Below are positions 9,623 to 18,640 of a DNA stretch of 64,000 bases, in pieces. Position 1 is the stretch's first letter. Each line of letters starts with the position of its first letter. Both the position numbers and the translations under genes were made by a program. This stretch comes from Natrinema sp. SYSU A 869. Lineage in GTDB: Archaea > Halobacteriota > Halobacteria > Halobacteriales > Natrialbaceae. Where the stretch lies: assembly GCF_019879105.1 (NCBI RefSeq), contig NZ_CP082249.1, positions 2,356,001 to 2,420,000 of the forward strand, read 5' to 3'. The notes under the pieces were generated by a model. It worked only from the letters and a program-made list of their open reading frames with translations. It had not been told where the DNA came from and ran no database searches.

Positions 9623-10213
9623 ATGCGCGACCTCGACGAAACCGACATGGCAATCCTGCGGCTGCTAGGTGAGGACGCCCGGCGGCCCTACAGCGAGATC
9701 GCCGAGCGAGTGGGGCTCTCCGGGCCGGCCGTCTCCGACCGCGTCCAGCGCCTCGAGGAGGCGGGCGTCATCAACCGCTTCACCGTCGATGTGGACCAGT
9801 CACAGCTTCGGGCAGGGGTGCCAGTGTTCGTACGGGCGATCGTTCCGTCGGGGACCGTTGACGACTGCAAGGCGGCGATCGCGGATGCCGACGCCGTCGA
9901 GCACGTGTTCGTCACCGCCGACGGCGAGTTGTGGTTCTACGCCCGGGCACAGGTCCAGCGCGTCCGAGAGTGGCTCGAGGGCCTACTCCCCGAGGCGGAC
10001 GGTGTCGACTACGACGTGACGCTGATGGACGACGCGGAGTGGACGCCGTCGCTCGACGGGACGCAGTTCGCCCTCACCTGTGCGGAGTGTGGCAACACCG
10101 TCGACAGCGAGGGGGAATCGACTCGCATCGAGGGCGAGGTCTACCACTTCTGCTGTCCGTCGTGTCAGGGTCGGTTCGAGAACCGATACGATCGACTCGA
10201 GGAGGGAGTCTGA
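9623..10213 (+). CDS. Lrp/AsnC-type regulator with C-terminal TRASH metal-binding domain
   Basis: A 196-residue regulator. Residues 1-60 form an AsnC-type HTH (MRDLDETDMAILRLLGEDAR, then EIAERVGLSGPAVSDRVQRL). Residues 65-135 look like a RAM-type ligand domain. Residues 152-190 are a TRASH domain with the cysteine pattern CAECG plus CCPSC, a metal-sensing zinc-ribbon-like fold. In Halobacterium a protein of this architecture (VNG1179C) is reported to control the copper exporter YvgX. Here it sits between copZ and copA on the copA strand. It is therefore the likely copper sensor for both neighbours. Confidence 0.9.
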   Translation: MRDLDETDMAILRLLGEDARRPYSEIAERVGLSGPAVSDRVQRLEEAGVINRFTVDVDQSQLRAGVPVFVRAIVPSGTVDDCKAAIADADAVEHVFVTADGELWFYARAQVQRVREWLEGLLPEADGVDYDVTLMDDAEWTPSLDGTQFALTCAECGNTVDSEGESTRIEGEVYHFCCPSCQGRFENRYDRLEEGV

Positions 10214-10218
10214 GTTTC

Positions 10219-10228
10219 GATTCCAAAG
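10219..10228 (+). promoter_or_regulatory. Shared cop-cluster element, copy 2
   Basis: GATTCCAAAG lies six bases after the stop of the copper regulator and 70-79 bp before the copA start. It is identical to the copy at 9570-9579. Its flank CAAAGAAACC is AT-richer than the surroundings. Confidence 0.45.
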
Positions 10229-10297
10229 AAACCGCCACGCTGAACTTCGACTTGTGACCAGTAAAGGGGGTAAGCGGGGAGTTCCTATGAGTCACTA

Positions 10298-12888
10298 ATG
10301 AGTACCCGGACCGCACACCTGGATATCCGGGGCATGAGCTGTGCGAACTGTTCGCAGACGATCAGTGATGCCCTGGAGTCCCTCGACGGCGTGGCGGAAG
10401 CGAACGCGAACTTCGCCACCGACGAGGGGACTGTCGAGTACGACCCCGAAGACGTATCACTCGGCGATATTTATGCGGCGATCGAGGACGCCGGCTACGA
10501 GGCCGACCACTCGAGCCGATCAATCGGGATCACGGACATGAGCTGTGCGAACTGCGCCGAGACCAACGAGTCGGCCCTCGAGTCTGTGCCCGGTGTCATC
10601 GACGCAGAGGTCAACTACGCGACCGACGAGGCCACAGTCGCGTACAACCCGGACGATGTCTCGCTCGAGGTGCTCTACGAGGCGATCGAGGACGTCGGCT
10701 ACACGCCTGTCCGCGACGACGGCAGTGAGGAGTCGGATCAGGACCGGCGCGACGCGGCCCGACAGGCCGAGATCCGCAAACAGCGTCGGTTGACGATCTT
10801 CGGCGCGATCCTGTCGGCCCCGTTCCTGTTCTTCCTCGCAGACATGTTCCTGCTCGAGGGCGCGTACCTGCCGGAGACGGTTTTCGGCGTCAAATTCGGC
10901 TGGGTCGAGTTCCTGCTCGCGACGCCGGTCTACGTCCTGCTGGGCCGCGAGTTTCTCGAGAATTCGTATACCGCGCTCGCCCGGAACCGCACCGCCAACA
11001 TGGACGTGCTGATCGCCCTGGGATCGTCGACGGCGTATTTTTACAGCCTCGTCGTCCTGCTGGGCCTGCTCGCGGGGAATCTTTACTTCGACACCGCCGC
11101 GATGATCCTCGTGTTCATCACGCTAGGCAACTACCTCGAGGCCCGCTCGAAGGGCCAAGCCGGCGACGCGCTGCGGAAACTGCTCGAGATGGAGGCCGAG
11201 ACGGCCACGCTGGTCGACGATGATGGGAACGAGACCGAGGTTCCCCTCGAGGACATCGACGTCGGCGATCGAATGAAGGTCCGGCCGGGCGAGAAAATTC
11301 CAACCGACAGCGTCGTCGTGGACGGCCAGTCTGCGGTCGACGAGTCGATGGTGACTGGTGAGTCCGTCCCCGTCGAAAAGGGGTCGGGCGACGAGGTGAT
11401 TGGCTCGACGATCAACGAGAACGGCGTGCTGGTCGTCGAGGCCACCAAGGTCGGCGAAGATACGGCCCTACAGGGGATTGTCCAGACCGTCAAGGAAGCC
11501 CAGTCCCGCCAGCCGGAAATCCAGAACCTCGCGGATCGTATCTCGGCGTACTTCGTCCCCGCGGTCATCCTGAACGCGACGGTTTGGGGACTGGTCTGGT
11601 TCCTCTTCCCCGAGGCGCTGGCCGGCGTCGTCAGCGCTGTCCCGGTGCTGGGACTGGTCGGCGGCGGTCCGGCCGCCCTCTCGACGTTCGAGTTCGCCGT
11701 CGTCGTCTTCGCCTCGTCCGTACTGATCGCCTGCCCCTGCGCGCTCGGGCTGGCGACGCCCGCCGCGACGATGGTCGGCTCCACATTGGGCGCACAAAAC
11801 GGCGTCCTGTTCAAGGGCGGCGACATCTTAGAGCGCGCGCGAGACGTCGACACCGTCGTCTTTGACAGACCGGCACGCTGACGACCGGCGAGATGACGCT
11901 GACCGACGTGGTCGCGATCGAGGGAGAGCCGACTGCGGCAGACGGCGGCAATGCGGCCGCTGATGGGGGCGTAGTGGCGACCCGCGAAGCGCTCGACGAA
12001 GATGAGGTACTCCGCCTCGCCGCAAGCGCCGAGCGCAACAGCGAACACCCGCTCGCGCAGGCGATCGTCGAGGGTGCCGAGGAGCGCGGCCTCGAGGTAA
12101 CTGATGCTGAGGAGTTCGAGAACGTCCCCGGGCAGGGCGTCCGGGCGACCGTCGAGGACCGCGAGGTGCTGGTCGGCAACCGGCGGCTGCTCGAGTCCAC
12201 CGGCGTCGATCCGTCGCCTGCCGCCGACGAGATGGAACGGCTCGAGCGCGAGGGCAAGACGGCGATGCTGGTCGCGGCCGACGGCGAGGTCGTCGGTGTC
12301 GTCGCGGACGCCGACACAGTCAAAGACGGTTCGGCTGCGGCGGTCGCAGCCCTGCGAGAGCGCGATCTCGACGTGATGCTGATCACCGGCGACAACGAAC
12401 GCACCGCCCGCGCTGTTGCCGAGCAGGTCGGGATCGACCCTGACAACATCCGCGCCGGCGTCCTCCCCGAGGACAAGGCCGATGCCGTCGATGACATTCA
12501 GTCAACGGGCCAGAAGGCGATGATGGTCGGCGACGGGGTCAACGACGCGCCGGCGCTGGCCGTCGCCCACGTTGGCACCGCCATCGGCTCCGGGACGGAC
12601 GTGGCCATCGAGGCCGCGGACGTGACGCTGATGCGGGACGATCCGTTCGACGTGGTGAAGGCGATCCGCATCTCCGAGGCCACGCTGGCGAAGATCAAGC
12701 AGAACCTCGTCTGGGCACTGGGATACAACACCGCGATGATCCCGCTCGCCTCGCTGGGTCTGCTGCAGCCGGTGCTGGCGGCCGGCGCGATGGCGCTGTC
12801 GTCGGTGTCGGTCCTCTCGAACAGCCTGCTGTTCCGTCGATACACGCCCGACCGCGACTACGAGCTGTTCGGGCGACTTCGGCGCTGA
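10298..12888 (+). CDS. copA: Copper-translocating P-type ATPase CopA (frame change at DKTGT)
   Basis: Cu(I) exporter of the P1B-1 type. Two N-terminal HMA domains carry GMSCANC (residues ~10-16) and DMSCANC (~78-84). Then come TM segments from about residue 167, the actuator motif TGES, and the intramembrane motif ACPCALG near residue 478. The literal frame stops right after TVVFD (residue 523), because one base is missing in GACAGACC at 11864-11871. Restoring GACAAGACC gives [11 protein letters not shown] and joins the second half, which has the SEHP motif, TGDNERTA and [12 protein letters not shown] and ends at 12888. The repaired protein is 863 residues, normal for the family. As written, the phosphorylation motif is destroyed. 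Regulator and chaperone genes lie directly upstream. Confidence 0.92.
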
Positions 12889-13107
12889 GCGGCGCTCCGA
12901 CCTCGAGGGGTTGCTTTCTGCTCGAGCCGAAACGGACGGTTCAAAGTCCGAACCAATCGATAATAGCACGGTTTCTTCATTCAGAAATTTTGTGAAACCT
13001 GCGGTAAGTACAGGACAAGTGCACATCGCTCAGTACAGGCCACATAGATACCGATCCGATTTCGATAGCAGCGAAAGAAATCTGGCTGTGCGAAGACTTA
13101 CCATGAT

Positions 13108-13539
13108 ATGGATGACATTTTAATCAGAATGGGATTGCGTCTCCGAGTGATTGAGTTGTCCCTCGCTACGCTTGTCCTCCTGAACGCTGCCATCGAGTTC
13201 TTCGGCCTTTCCCAGCCGTATCCAGCTTGGCCGACTGTCGGGCCAGTACCGGTTGATCCGGAACTCATCATTCCGGGACTACTCGGTATCGTCACTATTC
13301 TCGTTATGATCCGTGAGGGGATTGCTATCGGCTCAATCGTTGTCGGAGTTCTCGGTGTACTGACGCTGTGGATAGCAGCGATGAGTCTGTACTCGCTGTA
13401 CGCCGATACGGCAGTCGGTCTCTTTTGGGGTGGGTTCTTTACGCTCATCAGCGGAACTCTCCTCGCTATTGCGGTTATTGTCCAGAGCCTCGTTCGCCAA
13501 AGTGGTCACCGTGGAATCCCCCATCAAATCGATGATTGA
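13108..13539 (+). CDS. Hypothetical four-helix membrane protein
   Basis: A 143-residue protein with four hydrophobic segments at about residues 12-32, 52-70, 72-100 and 108-132, separated by short loops. The short N-terminal tail carries acidic and basic residues and the C-terminal tail is basic (RQSGHRGIPH). I do not recognise a family. Base composition is a little less GC-rich than the neighbouring genes. It stands alone after copA, and a link to copper is not supported. Confidence 0.6.
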   Translation: MDDILIRMGLRLRVIELSLATLVLLNAAIEFFGLSQPYPAWPTVGPVPVDPELIIPGLLGIVTILVMIREGIAIGSIVVGVLGVLTLWIAAMSLYSLYADTAVGLFWGGFFTLISGTLLAIAVIVQSLVRQSGHRGIPHQIDD

Positions 13540-13819
13540 TTTGGTAATTAACTGCAGAATTGATCGGAATTTGGAGAGCTTCTGTAACAGAGATCGGCTG
13601 ATCAGTACGTACACCTGCTTGCCATATCCGCCGTTTCAGTTTCACACCTCGTCTGGATAACGAAACCGTGGTATCATCTACTGATAATCGAGTCTTCACC
13701 GCGGCTGACGGATCCCGTTCGGGAGTGACGACGAACCGGTTGTAGACGGCCGTCAAGTCGCTTCTCGCACGCAAACGGAGCCGGATCGAATAACATCTAT
13801 CCGGCAATATTCCAATAAC
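13540..13819. other. Intergenic region without a supported gene
   Basis: About 280 bp of lower GC sequence between the membrane protein and the candidate RNA. A minus-strand open frame covers it, but its product is basic and overlaps the neighbouring gene, so I do not call it. No clear repeat or transposon remnant is visible. Confidence 0.4.
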
Positions 13820-13825
13820 TATAAG
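13820..13825 (+). promoter_or_regulatory. TATA box of the candidate structured RNA
   Basis: TATAAG within AATAACTATAAGTG lies about 27 bp before position 13850, where the long closing stem of the RNA begins. That is the normal archaeal TATA-to-start spacing. The surroundings (13805-13847) are markedly AT-rich. Confidence 0.45.
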
Positions 13826-13849
13826 TGTATTATGTATGTACAATAATTC

Positions 13850-13972
13850 GGAAGCGCCCTCCACGGGGACTACACGAAAGTCCCGGGTGCTTGGAACACC
13901 CGAGACGCGCTTCCAAACCGCCAAGGTTTCGAAGCATGATTCCATACTGTCTCACGAGACATAAAAGTCTCG
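13850..13972 (+). ncRNA. Candidate structured RNA (three-way junction plus competing hairpins)
   Basis: Read on the plus strand, an 8-bp stem GGAAGCGC (13850-13857) pairs with GCGCTTCC (13907-13914). It encloses two perfect hairpins: GGGACT/AGTCCC (13866-13871 with 13879-13884) and GGGTG/CACCC (13885-13889 with 13897-13901). Each has a 7-nt loop (ACACGAA and CTTGGAA). The 3' strand of the closing stem can instead pair downstream: GCTTC (13909-13913) with GAAGC (13931-13935), extended by AAACC/GGTTT. A further hairpin, CGAGAC/GTCTCG, is at 13955-13972. It matches no RNA class I know, including tRNA, SRP, RNase P or common riboswitches. No convincing ORF follows. Confidence 0.42.
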
Positions 13973-14188
13973 CACGACACGCACAGCGCTCGTACCCGAT
14001 CGCCTTCGGATCAAGCAGGTCCGAGCCGCGGCGTCGGCGTCGTCCTGAATCGCTCTACGAGAAATACGGAAAACGAGGTGGGTACGACCGATAACTGAAT
14101 CGAGTTCTACCGGTCGGCCGATCAGCCCCGCAAACTGCGCATAAGTTAGCGGCTGACCGGATGGCGCTCGATTTTACGCCGCTTCGGC
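13973..14188. other. Intergenic region downstream of the candidate RNA
   Basis: About 215 bp with no supported gene. It holds the 3' flank of the DUF4382 gene, which is on the minus strand. A short ORF of 52 codons (13936-14094) is strongly basic and probably not real. Confidence 0.4.
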
Positions 14189-14887
14189 TCACTTCTCGCC
14201 GGCGTTCCCGTTGCCGCGCTGTTTGTCGCCTTCCTCGTCGCCTTTCTCCTGGTCGACGTTGCGAATTTCGACATCGTCACCGGTGCCGCTCTGACTGATC
14301 ACCGGCTTGAGAATGTACTTTCCGCTGTTACCGGCCTTGTGAGGTGCAATGTCGTAGACGAAGTCGACCCGCTCACCATCGCCGATGGTAAATTTCGAGT
14401 TGATCTGGAGTTTGTTGCTCGGCAGTTTCACCCGCGTCGTACTGCCGTCGGCCAGCACTCCTTCGGTGTCGCTGACGTAGATGAAGACTTTCTCGTAGTC
14501 GCCGGCCGGCAACTCGAACTCGTCGACCACGGACGCGTTCGCGCCTTTCAGTTCGGTGAGGTCGACCGTGCGTTCGTCGACGTCGTACTCGATCCACCGT
14601 TCGTCGCTGCCGTCTCCGTCGTTCCCGTCGGCGGTCTCGTTCGCGTCACCGTCGCTCACGTCACCGGTTCGCTTGAAGCCGACCGTCGTGATCGTCACGT
14701 TGAGGTGTTCGAAGTCGTCGATCGCGTTCGGCTCGTCACTGACGTAGAACGCGGCCGTTCCCGTCCCCTCGCTCGAGGAGCCGTCAGTCGATCCGTCGGT
14801 GCCGATGTCCCCACCTATGCCACCGGTACACCCGGCGACGGCGACGAGGGCTGCGACGAGTACCAGTCGGACCACACGTCTGTTCAT
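14189..14887 (-). CDS. DUF4382 domain lipoprotein
   Basis: A 232-residue exported protein. The N-terminus MNRRVVRLVLVAALVAVAGC has twin arginines, a hydrophobic core and a lipobox ending AGC, so it is probably a lipoprotein, perhaps Tat-exported. After a Gly/Ser/Thr-rich linker, the DUF4382 domain begins at GTAAFYVSDEPNAIDDFEHLNVTITTVGF and continues to about residue 205 (KFTIGDGERVDFVYDIAPHKAG). The tail is charged and repetitive (Glu/Lys/Gly/Asn). ATG 14887 was preferred over the one at 14908, which adds MSGQSPY before the arginines. The function of DUF4382 is unknown; the family occurs in secreted proteins. Confidence 0.8.
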   Translation of the reverse strand: MNRRVVRLVLVAALVAVAGCTGGIGGDIGTDGSTDGSSSEGTGTAAFYVSDEPNAIDDFEHLNVTITTVGFKRTGDVSDGDANETADGNDGDGSDERWIEYDVDERTVDLTELKGANASVVDEFELPAGDYEKVFIYVSDTEGVLADGSTTRVKLPSNKLQINSKFTIGDGERVDFVYDIAPHKAGNSGKYILKPVISQSGTGDDVEIRNVDQEKGDEEGDKQRGNGNAGEK

Positions 14888-15003
14888 GTACGGTGACTGT
14901 CCGCTCATGGAGAAAAGGCCGACGACGATTGGTTCCGTTTACGACCGTTCATCTCCCGCAAAACTGGCCGAAACGGGGTGTCAACCGCCGGGCGGAGTGA
15001 CGG

Positions 15004-15674
15004 TTAGGCGGCGGTACTCATTCCCTCGAGTCGCTCGGCGAAGAAGGTCTCGAGGAGGATGGGCGTGACGAAAGCCTCGACCAGGGCGGCGACGACCAGC
15101 AATAGCCAGCCAGCGAGAATGAGCATTGCTGTCCGGTAGAGGTAGGGTTTCGTAAAGATCGCGTCGCGAGAGCCACGAACTCGCTGGCCGATCCGATAGA
15201 GGAGTCGGAAACCGATGCCGGCGGCGATAAACAGCGCCGGAAGCTCGAAGATCCCGTGGGGAGCAGCCCCACGAGGATGTAATCGAGGCCGACGTCCCTG
15301 GTGACGTACGCGCCGACGTTCCCGACGATAACTCCGTTGAACACCATCGCCCAGGCAGTCAAGAGGCCGAGGCTCAGCGCGCCGACTATCGACAGCAGGA
15401 ATGCGCGGGTGTTGTTCACGAGTAAAAAGCGCGCTAGATCGATTCCGCCGCCGTCTACCTCCGGGAACAGCGGTTCTCCGACCATCTCCTCGATTATCTC
15501 GAGGAGGTTGTAGCCCGCAAGCATGAGGAGGACGCCGACGACGATCCCGAACGCAAACAGGCCGGCGGCGAACCCGACGTAGCGGCTGTGCTCGGTCCAG
15601 GCGTCCGCGAGCGCCTCGCGGGGCGGATACCCGCTGTCCTGACGCATATCGTCGTTCTGCAGGCCTGCATCCAT
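15004..15674 (-). CDS. Stage II sporulation protein M-like membrane protein (frame change)
   Basis: SpoIIM-family integral membrane protein, widespread in archaea with unknown function. The N-terminal part (start ATG 15674, MDAGLQNDDMRQD) has TM segments near residues 30-55, 90-115 and 120-135, and then DVGLDYILVGLLP. The frame breaks at a run of four Gs (15258-15261; CCCC on the coding strand). One extra base gives GLLPHGIFELPALFIAAGIGFRL, the conserved SpoIIM motif, and the protein continues to 15004 with two more TM segments (223 aa). GLLPHGIFE is a family signature, which supports a sequencing error. It lies tail-to-tail with nothing on its strand nearby; the next gene is divergent. Confidence 0.75.
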
Positions 15675-15774
15675 ATCGATACGTCTTCGGAAGAAAACAT
15701 AAACCCGGCGACTCGTCTCGTACACTGGCCAGTGTATCGACAGTATAAGGCCGCCTGAGAAGAATCCTGAGCCA

Positions 15775-17073
15775 ATGACGACGCTTGCGATCATCGACGG
15801 CCAGGTGCTCCGCCCCGATCTGACGGTGACGACCGCGGACGTACTGATCGACCAGGACAGCGGCGAGATCCGCGAGATCGGTCACAATCTCGCGGCGGAG
15901 GCTGACGAGACGCTCGACGCGGCGAACTCGCTGGTCACGCCGGGGTTTGTTAACGGCCACTGTCACGTCGCAATGACGCTCCTGCGGGGGTACGCCGACG
16001 ACAAACCGCTCGAGGCGTGGCTACAGGAGGACATCTGGCCCGCCGAGGGAGAACTGACGGCCGAAGACGTCCGCATCGGTGCCGAGCTGGGACTGCTCGA
16101 GCTAATCAAATCGGGCGTCACCGCGTTCGCGGACATGTACTTCCACGTGCCCAAGGTCGCTGCCGCGGTCGAGACGGCTGGCCTCCGTGCCCGTCTCGGT
16201 CACGGCATCGTCACCGTCGGCAAGGACGGCGAGGTCGCTCGCGAGGACGCGGCTACGGGCCTCGAGATCGCCCGCGAGTACGACGGCGCGGCTGACGGCC
16301 GAATCTCGACGGCGTTCATGCCCCACTCGCTGACGACCGTCGGGAGTGAGTACCTCGAGGAATTCGTTCCCAAAGCGCGAGAAACGGGCGTTCCGATCCA
16401 CTACCACGCCAACGAAACCGCAGACGAGGTCGCACCGATCGTCGACGAGCACGGGATCCGGCCGCTCGAGTACGCCGCTGATCGCGGCCTCCTCGAGCCC
16501 GAGGACTTCGTCGCACACGGCGTTCACGTCGACGAGACCGAGATCGACCTGCTCGCCGAGGTCGGCACCGGTGTGATCCACTGTCCCGCGTCGAACATGA
16601 AACTCGCAAGCGGGATGGCCCCGGTCGAGCGGTTGCGCAAGGCGGGCGTCACCGTCGGTCTCGGAACGGACGGCGCGGCCTCGAACAACGACCTCTCGAT
16701 GCTCGACGAGGCCCGCGACGCGGCCATGCTAGGCAAGCTCGCGGCCGATGACGCCAGCGCGGTGCCCGCCGAGGCGGTCGTCGAGATGATGACCCGGGGC
16801 AGCGCCGACGCGATCGGCCTCGAGTCCGGCCGGATCGAAGCAGGCGCGCCGGCCGATCTCGCGGTGATTGACCTCGAGCAACCCCACTTGACGCCGCCAC
16901 ACGATCTCGTGAGTCACCTCGCCTACGCGGCCGCAGCGGCCGACGTTCGCCACACCGTCTGCGACGGCCGGGTGCTCATGCGCGACCGCGAGGTACTGAC
17001 GCTCGAGGAGGCGGCCGTTCGAGAGCGAGCGATCGAGTCGGCGGAATCGCTGAGCGAACGGGTCGACGCCTAG
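15775..17073 (+). CDS. mtaD: Amidohydrolase, 5'-deoxyadenosine/MTA/SAH deaminase type
   Basis: A 432-residue metal-dependent deaminase of the cytosine-deaminase/MtaD family. It has the metal-binding pair GHCH (His62, His64), a His in HANETADE, another in HGVHVDE plus VIHCPASNMKLASG, and the catalytic GTDGAASNNDL aspartate. These enzymes deaminate S-adenosylhomocysteine, 5'-methylthioadenosine or 5'-deoxyadenosine to the inosine forms; the preferred substrate cannot be told from sequence. SAH hydrolase is encoded about 1.6 kb downstream on the same strand, which fits a role in recycling SAM by-products. Confidence 0.87.
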   Translation: MTTLAIIDGQVLRPDLTVTTADVLIDQDSGEIREIGHNLAAEADETLDAANSLVTPGFVNGHCHVAMTLLRGYADDKPLEAWLQEDIWPAEGELTAEDVRIGAELGLLELIKSGVTAFADMYFHVPKVAAAVETAGLRARLGHGIVTVGKDGEVAREDAATGLEIAREYDGAADGRISTAFMPHSLTTVGSEYLEEFVPKARETGVPIHYHANETADEVAPIVDEHGIRPLEYAADRGLLEPEDFVAHGVHVDETEIDLLAEVGTGVIHCPASNMKLASGMAPVERLRKAGVTVGLGTDGAASNNDLSMLDEARDAAMLGKLAADDASAVPAEAVVEMMTRGSADAIGLESGRIEAGAPADLAVIDLEQPHLTPPHDLVSHLAYAAAAADVRHTVCDGRVLMRDREVLTLEEAAVRERAIESAESLSERVDA

Positions 17074-17117
17074 CCAATCCGTCTGACTGAACGAACGAGT
17101 CGAGGTGAGGAGGCCGA

Positions 17118-17157
17118 GATAAACGTTCAAAACCACTGATAAACGCTCAAAACAATT
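17118..17157 (+). repeat. Two tandem 20-bp near-repeats upstream of a secreted-protein gene
   Basis: Two abutting 20-bp units, both starting GATAAACG, at 17118-17137 and 17138-17157. They match at 17 of 20 positions. They lie about 80-120 bp before the ATG at 17237 and about 48 bp before an AT-rich TATA-like run (GTTTATTC, 17205). A two-site operator is possible. Confidence 0.5.
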
Positions 17158-17236
17158 CTTAATCCGTTTCATCGGGGCGCGAACGGCGAGAACGTCCGAC
17201 GGGGTTTATTCAGGAATCTGAGAATGTCCCGACTGG

Positions 17237-18388
17237 ATGAAGAGTCACCGACTACTTACGATGGCATTGGTTGCCGCGATGCTCCTGTCCGCGCTTGCAC
17301 CGCTGGGAACGGCGGCAGCGCAGACGGACGACGGCGACCTCGAGATGGACGTCGACTACGAGGGCGAGGAGATCGTCGTCACGGTCGACGCGAACGAAAG
17401 CGTCGAAAACGCGACTGTCGACGTAACGGCGTTCGACAACGAGTCGTACGCGGGCGAGGACGAGTACACGACCGACGAGAACGGAACCGTCGTTCTCCCG
17501 GCTCCTGAGGACTCGGTTAACATCACGATTACCGCGTCGACCGACGACGGGAATGAGACCGACGGCGACTCGACCGACGCGACGGTCACGATCGACGAGG
17601 ACTCGGTCGAGGAAACAGAGTCTACCGAAGAGGAGACTGAGGACGAACTCGCGGACAACGAGACCGCAGAGAACGAGACCGTCGACAACGAAACCGAAGA
17701 CGAACTCGACGAGAACGAGACTGTCGACAACGAAACCGAGGACGACCTCGACGAGAACGAGACCGTCGACAACGAAACCGAGGACGACCTCGATGAGAAC
17801 GAGACCGACGGCAACGCATCGAACTTCGGTGCGCTCGTCTCGGAGTTCGTCGAGGACGCGGACAACGAGTCCGACGGACCGACCGGCATCTCCGTCGCGA
17901 CCTTCGTCGTCGCGAACAACCCGGGCAACGCACCCGACCACGCCGGACCGCCGGCCCACGCCGGTCCGCCGAGCGATGGTGACGAAACCGAGGACGACCT
18001 CGACGACAACGAGACCGATATCGAGGACAACGAAACCGAGTCCGAGGACGACCTCGAGAACAACGAGACCGAAGACGACGCTGACGACAACGAGACCGAC
18101 GATAGCGATGACGAGTCCGCTGGCGGTCCGCCGGCCCACGCCGGTCCGCCGAGCGATGACGACGCCGATGACGAGGACGATAGCGACGACGAGGACGACA
18201 GCGACGAACGAGGTCCACCCGAACACGCTGGCCCGCCGAGTGACGACGAACGAGGCCCGCCTGAACATGCCGGACAGTCCGGTGATGACGACGGCGACGC
18301 TGACGACAGCGAAGACGAAGAAGACGACGATGGCAACGATAACCGCGGCAACGGCGGCGGTCCGCCGTCCCACGCCGGACCGAAATAA
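17237..18388 (+). CDS. Secreted, highly acidic sequon-rich repeat protein
   Basis: A 383-residue protein with a Sec-type signal peptide (residues ~1-28, LVAAMLLSALAPLGTAAAQ). Residues 30-130 resemble a beta-rich domain. The rest is low complexity. One type is DNETEDDLDENET units, giving about 20 N-x-S/T N-glycosylation sequons in the protein. The other is six HAG motifs in GPPAHAGPPSDD-like units. No TM anchor or PGF/archaeosortase signal is seen at the C-terminus (HAGPK). The repeats are probably solvent-exposed. No family is recognised, so an extracellular or cell-surface role is inferred only from the signal peptide and composition. Tandem 20-bp repeats lie upstream. Confidence 0.75.
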   Translation: MKSHRLLTMALVAAMLLSALAPLGTAAAQTDDGDLEMDVDYEGEEIVVTVDANESVENATVDVTAFDNESYAGEDEYTTDENGTVVLPAPEDSVNITITASTDDGNETDGDSTDATVTIDEDSVEETESTEEETEDELADNETAENETVDNETEDELDENETVDNETEDDLDENETVDNETEDDLDENETDGNASNFGALVSEFVEDADNESDGPTGISVATFVVANNPGNAPDHAGPPAHAGPPSDGDETEDDLDDNETDIEDNETESEDDLENNETEDDADDNETDDSDDESAGGPPAHAGPPSDDDADDEDDSDDEDDSDERGPPEHAGPPSDDERGPPEHAGQSGDDDGDADDSEDEEDDDGNDNRGNGGGPPSHAGPK

Positions 18389-18640
18389 CGGCGACCGCAC
18401 CTGATCCGTTTCGAACGGAGCCGATCCGCGTCCGAGAGACGCCGCCCAATGACATTGTGTTGTCAGAGGCACGGTCTTCGGCGGCGTCGGGAAACGGTCA
18501 CAACGCGACGATCGGCAACGAGCCGACGCCCGTACCAGTGACCGACGTGGATTCGACTGTTCTTTCCGTTCACCACTTTCGCTTTCACCGTGGCGCGACG
18601 CTTCGGTAGCGTTTTTGCCACGCTCGCACTCAGTCGACCC

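Noticed and set aside
13850-13914. The three-way junction as a tRNA
   Set aside because: There is no D-arm, no T-loop consensus, no U before the would-be anticodon, and four unpaired bases separate the last arm from the closing stem.
13475-13945. A 156-residue minus-strand open frame across the candidate RNA region
   Set aside because: Its composition is basic and not halophilic, it overlaps the end of the membrane protein gene, and I recognise no motif.
13850-13972. Hammerhead ribozyme or known riboswitch
   Set aside because: The conserved CTGATGA/GAAA core and the sequence signatures of the TPP, cobalamin, c-di-GMP and fluoride classes are absent.
13936-14094. A 52-codon plus-strand ORF after the candidate RNA
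   Set aside because: It is strongly basic (RRRRRPES) and lacks the Asp/Glu bias of the genes around it, so I treat it as chance.
17640-17815. CRISPR-like direct repeats
   Set aside because: The regular repeats are codons of a low-complexity acidic protein, with no spacers or cas genes.
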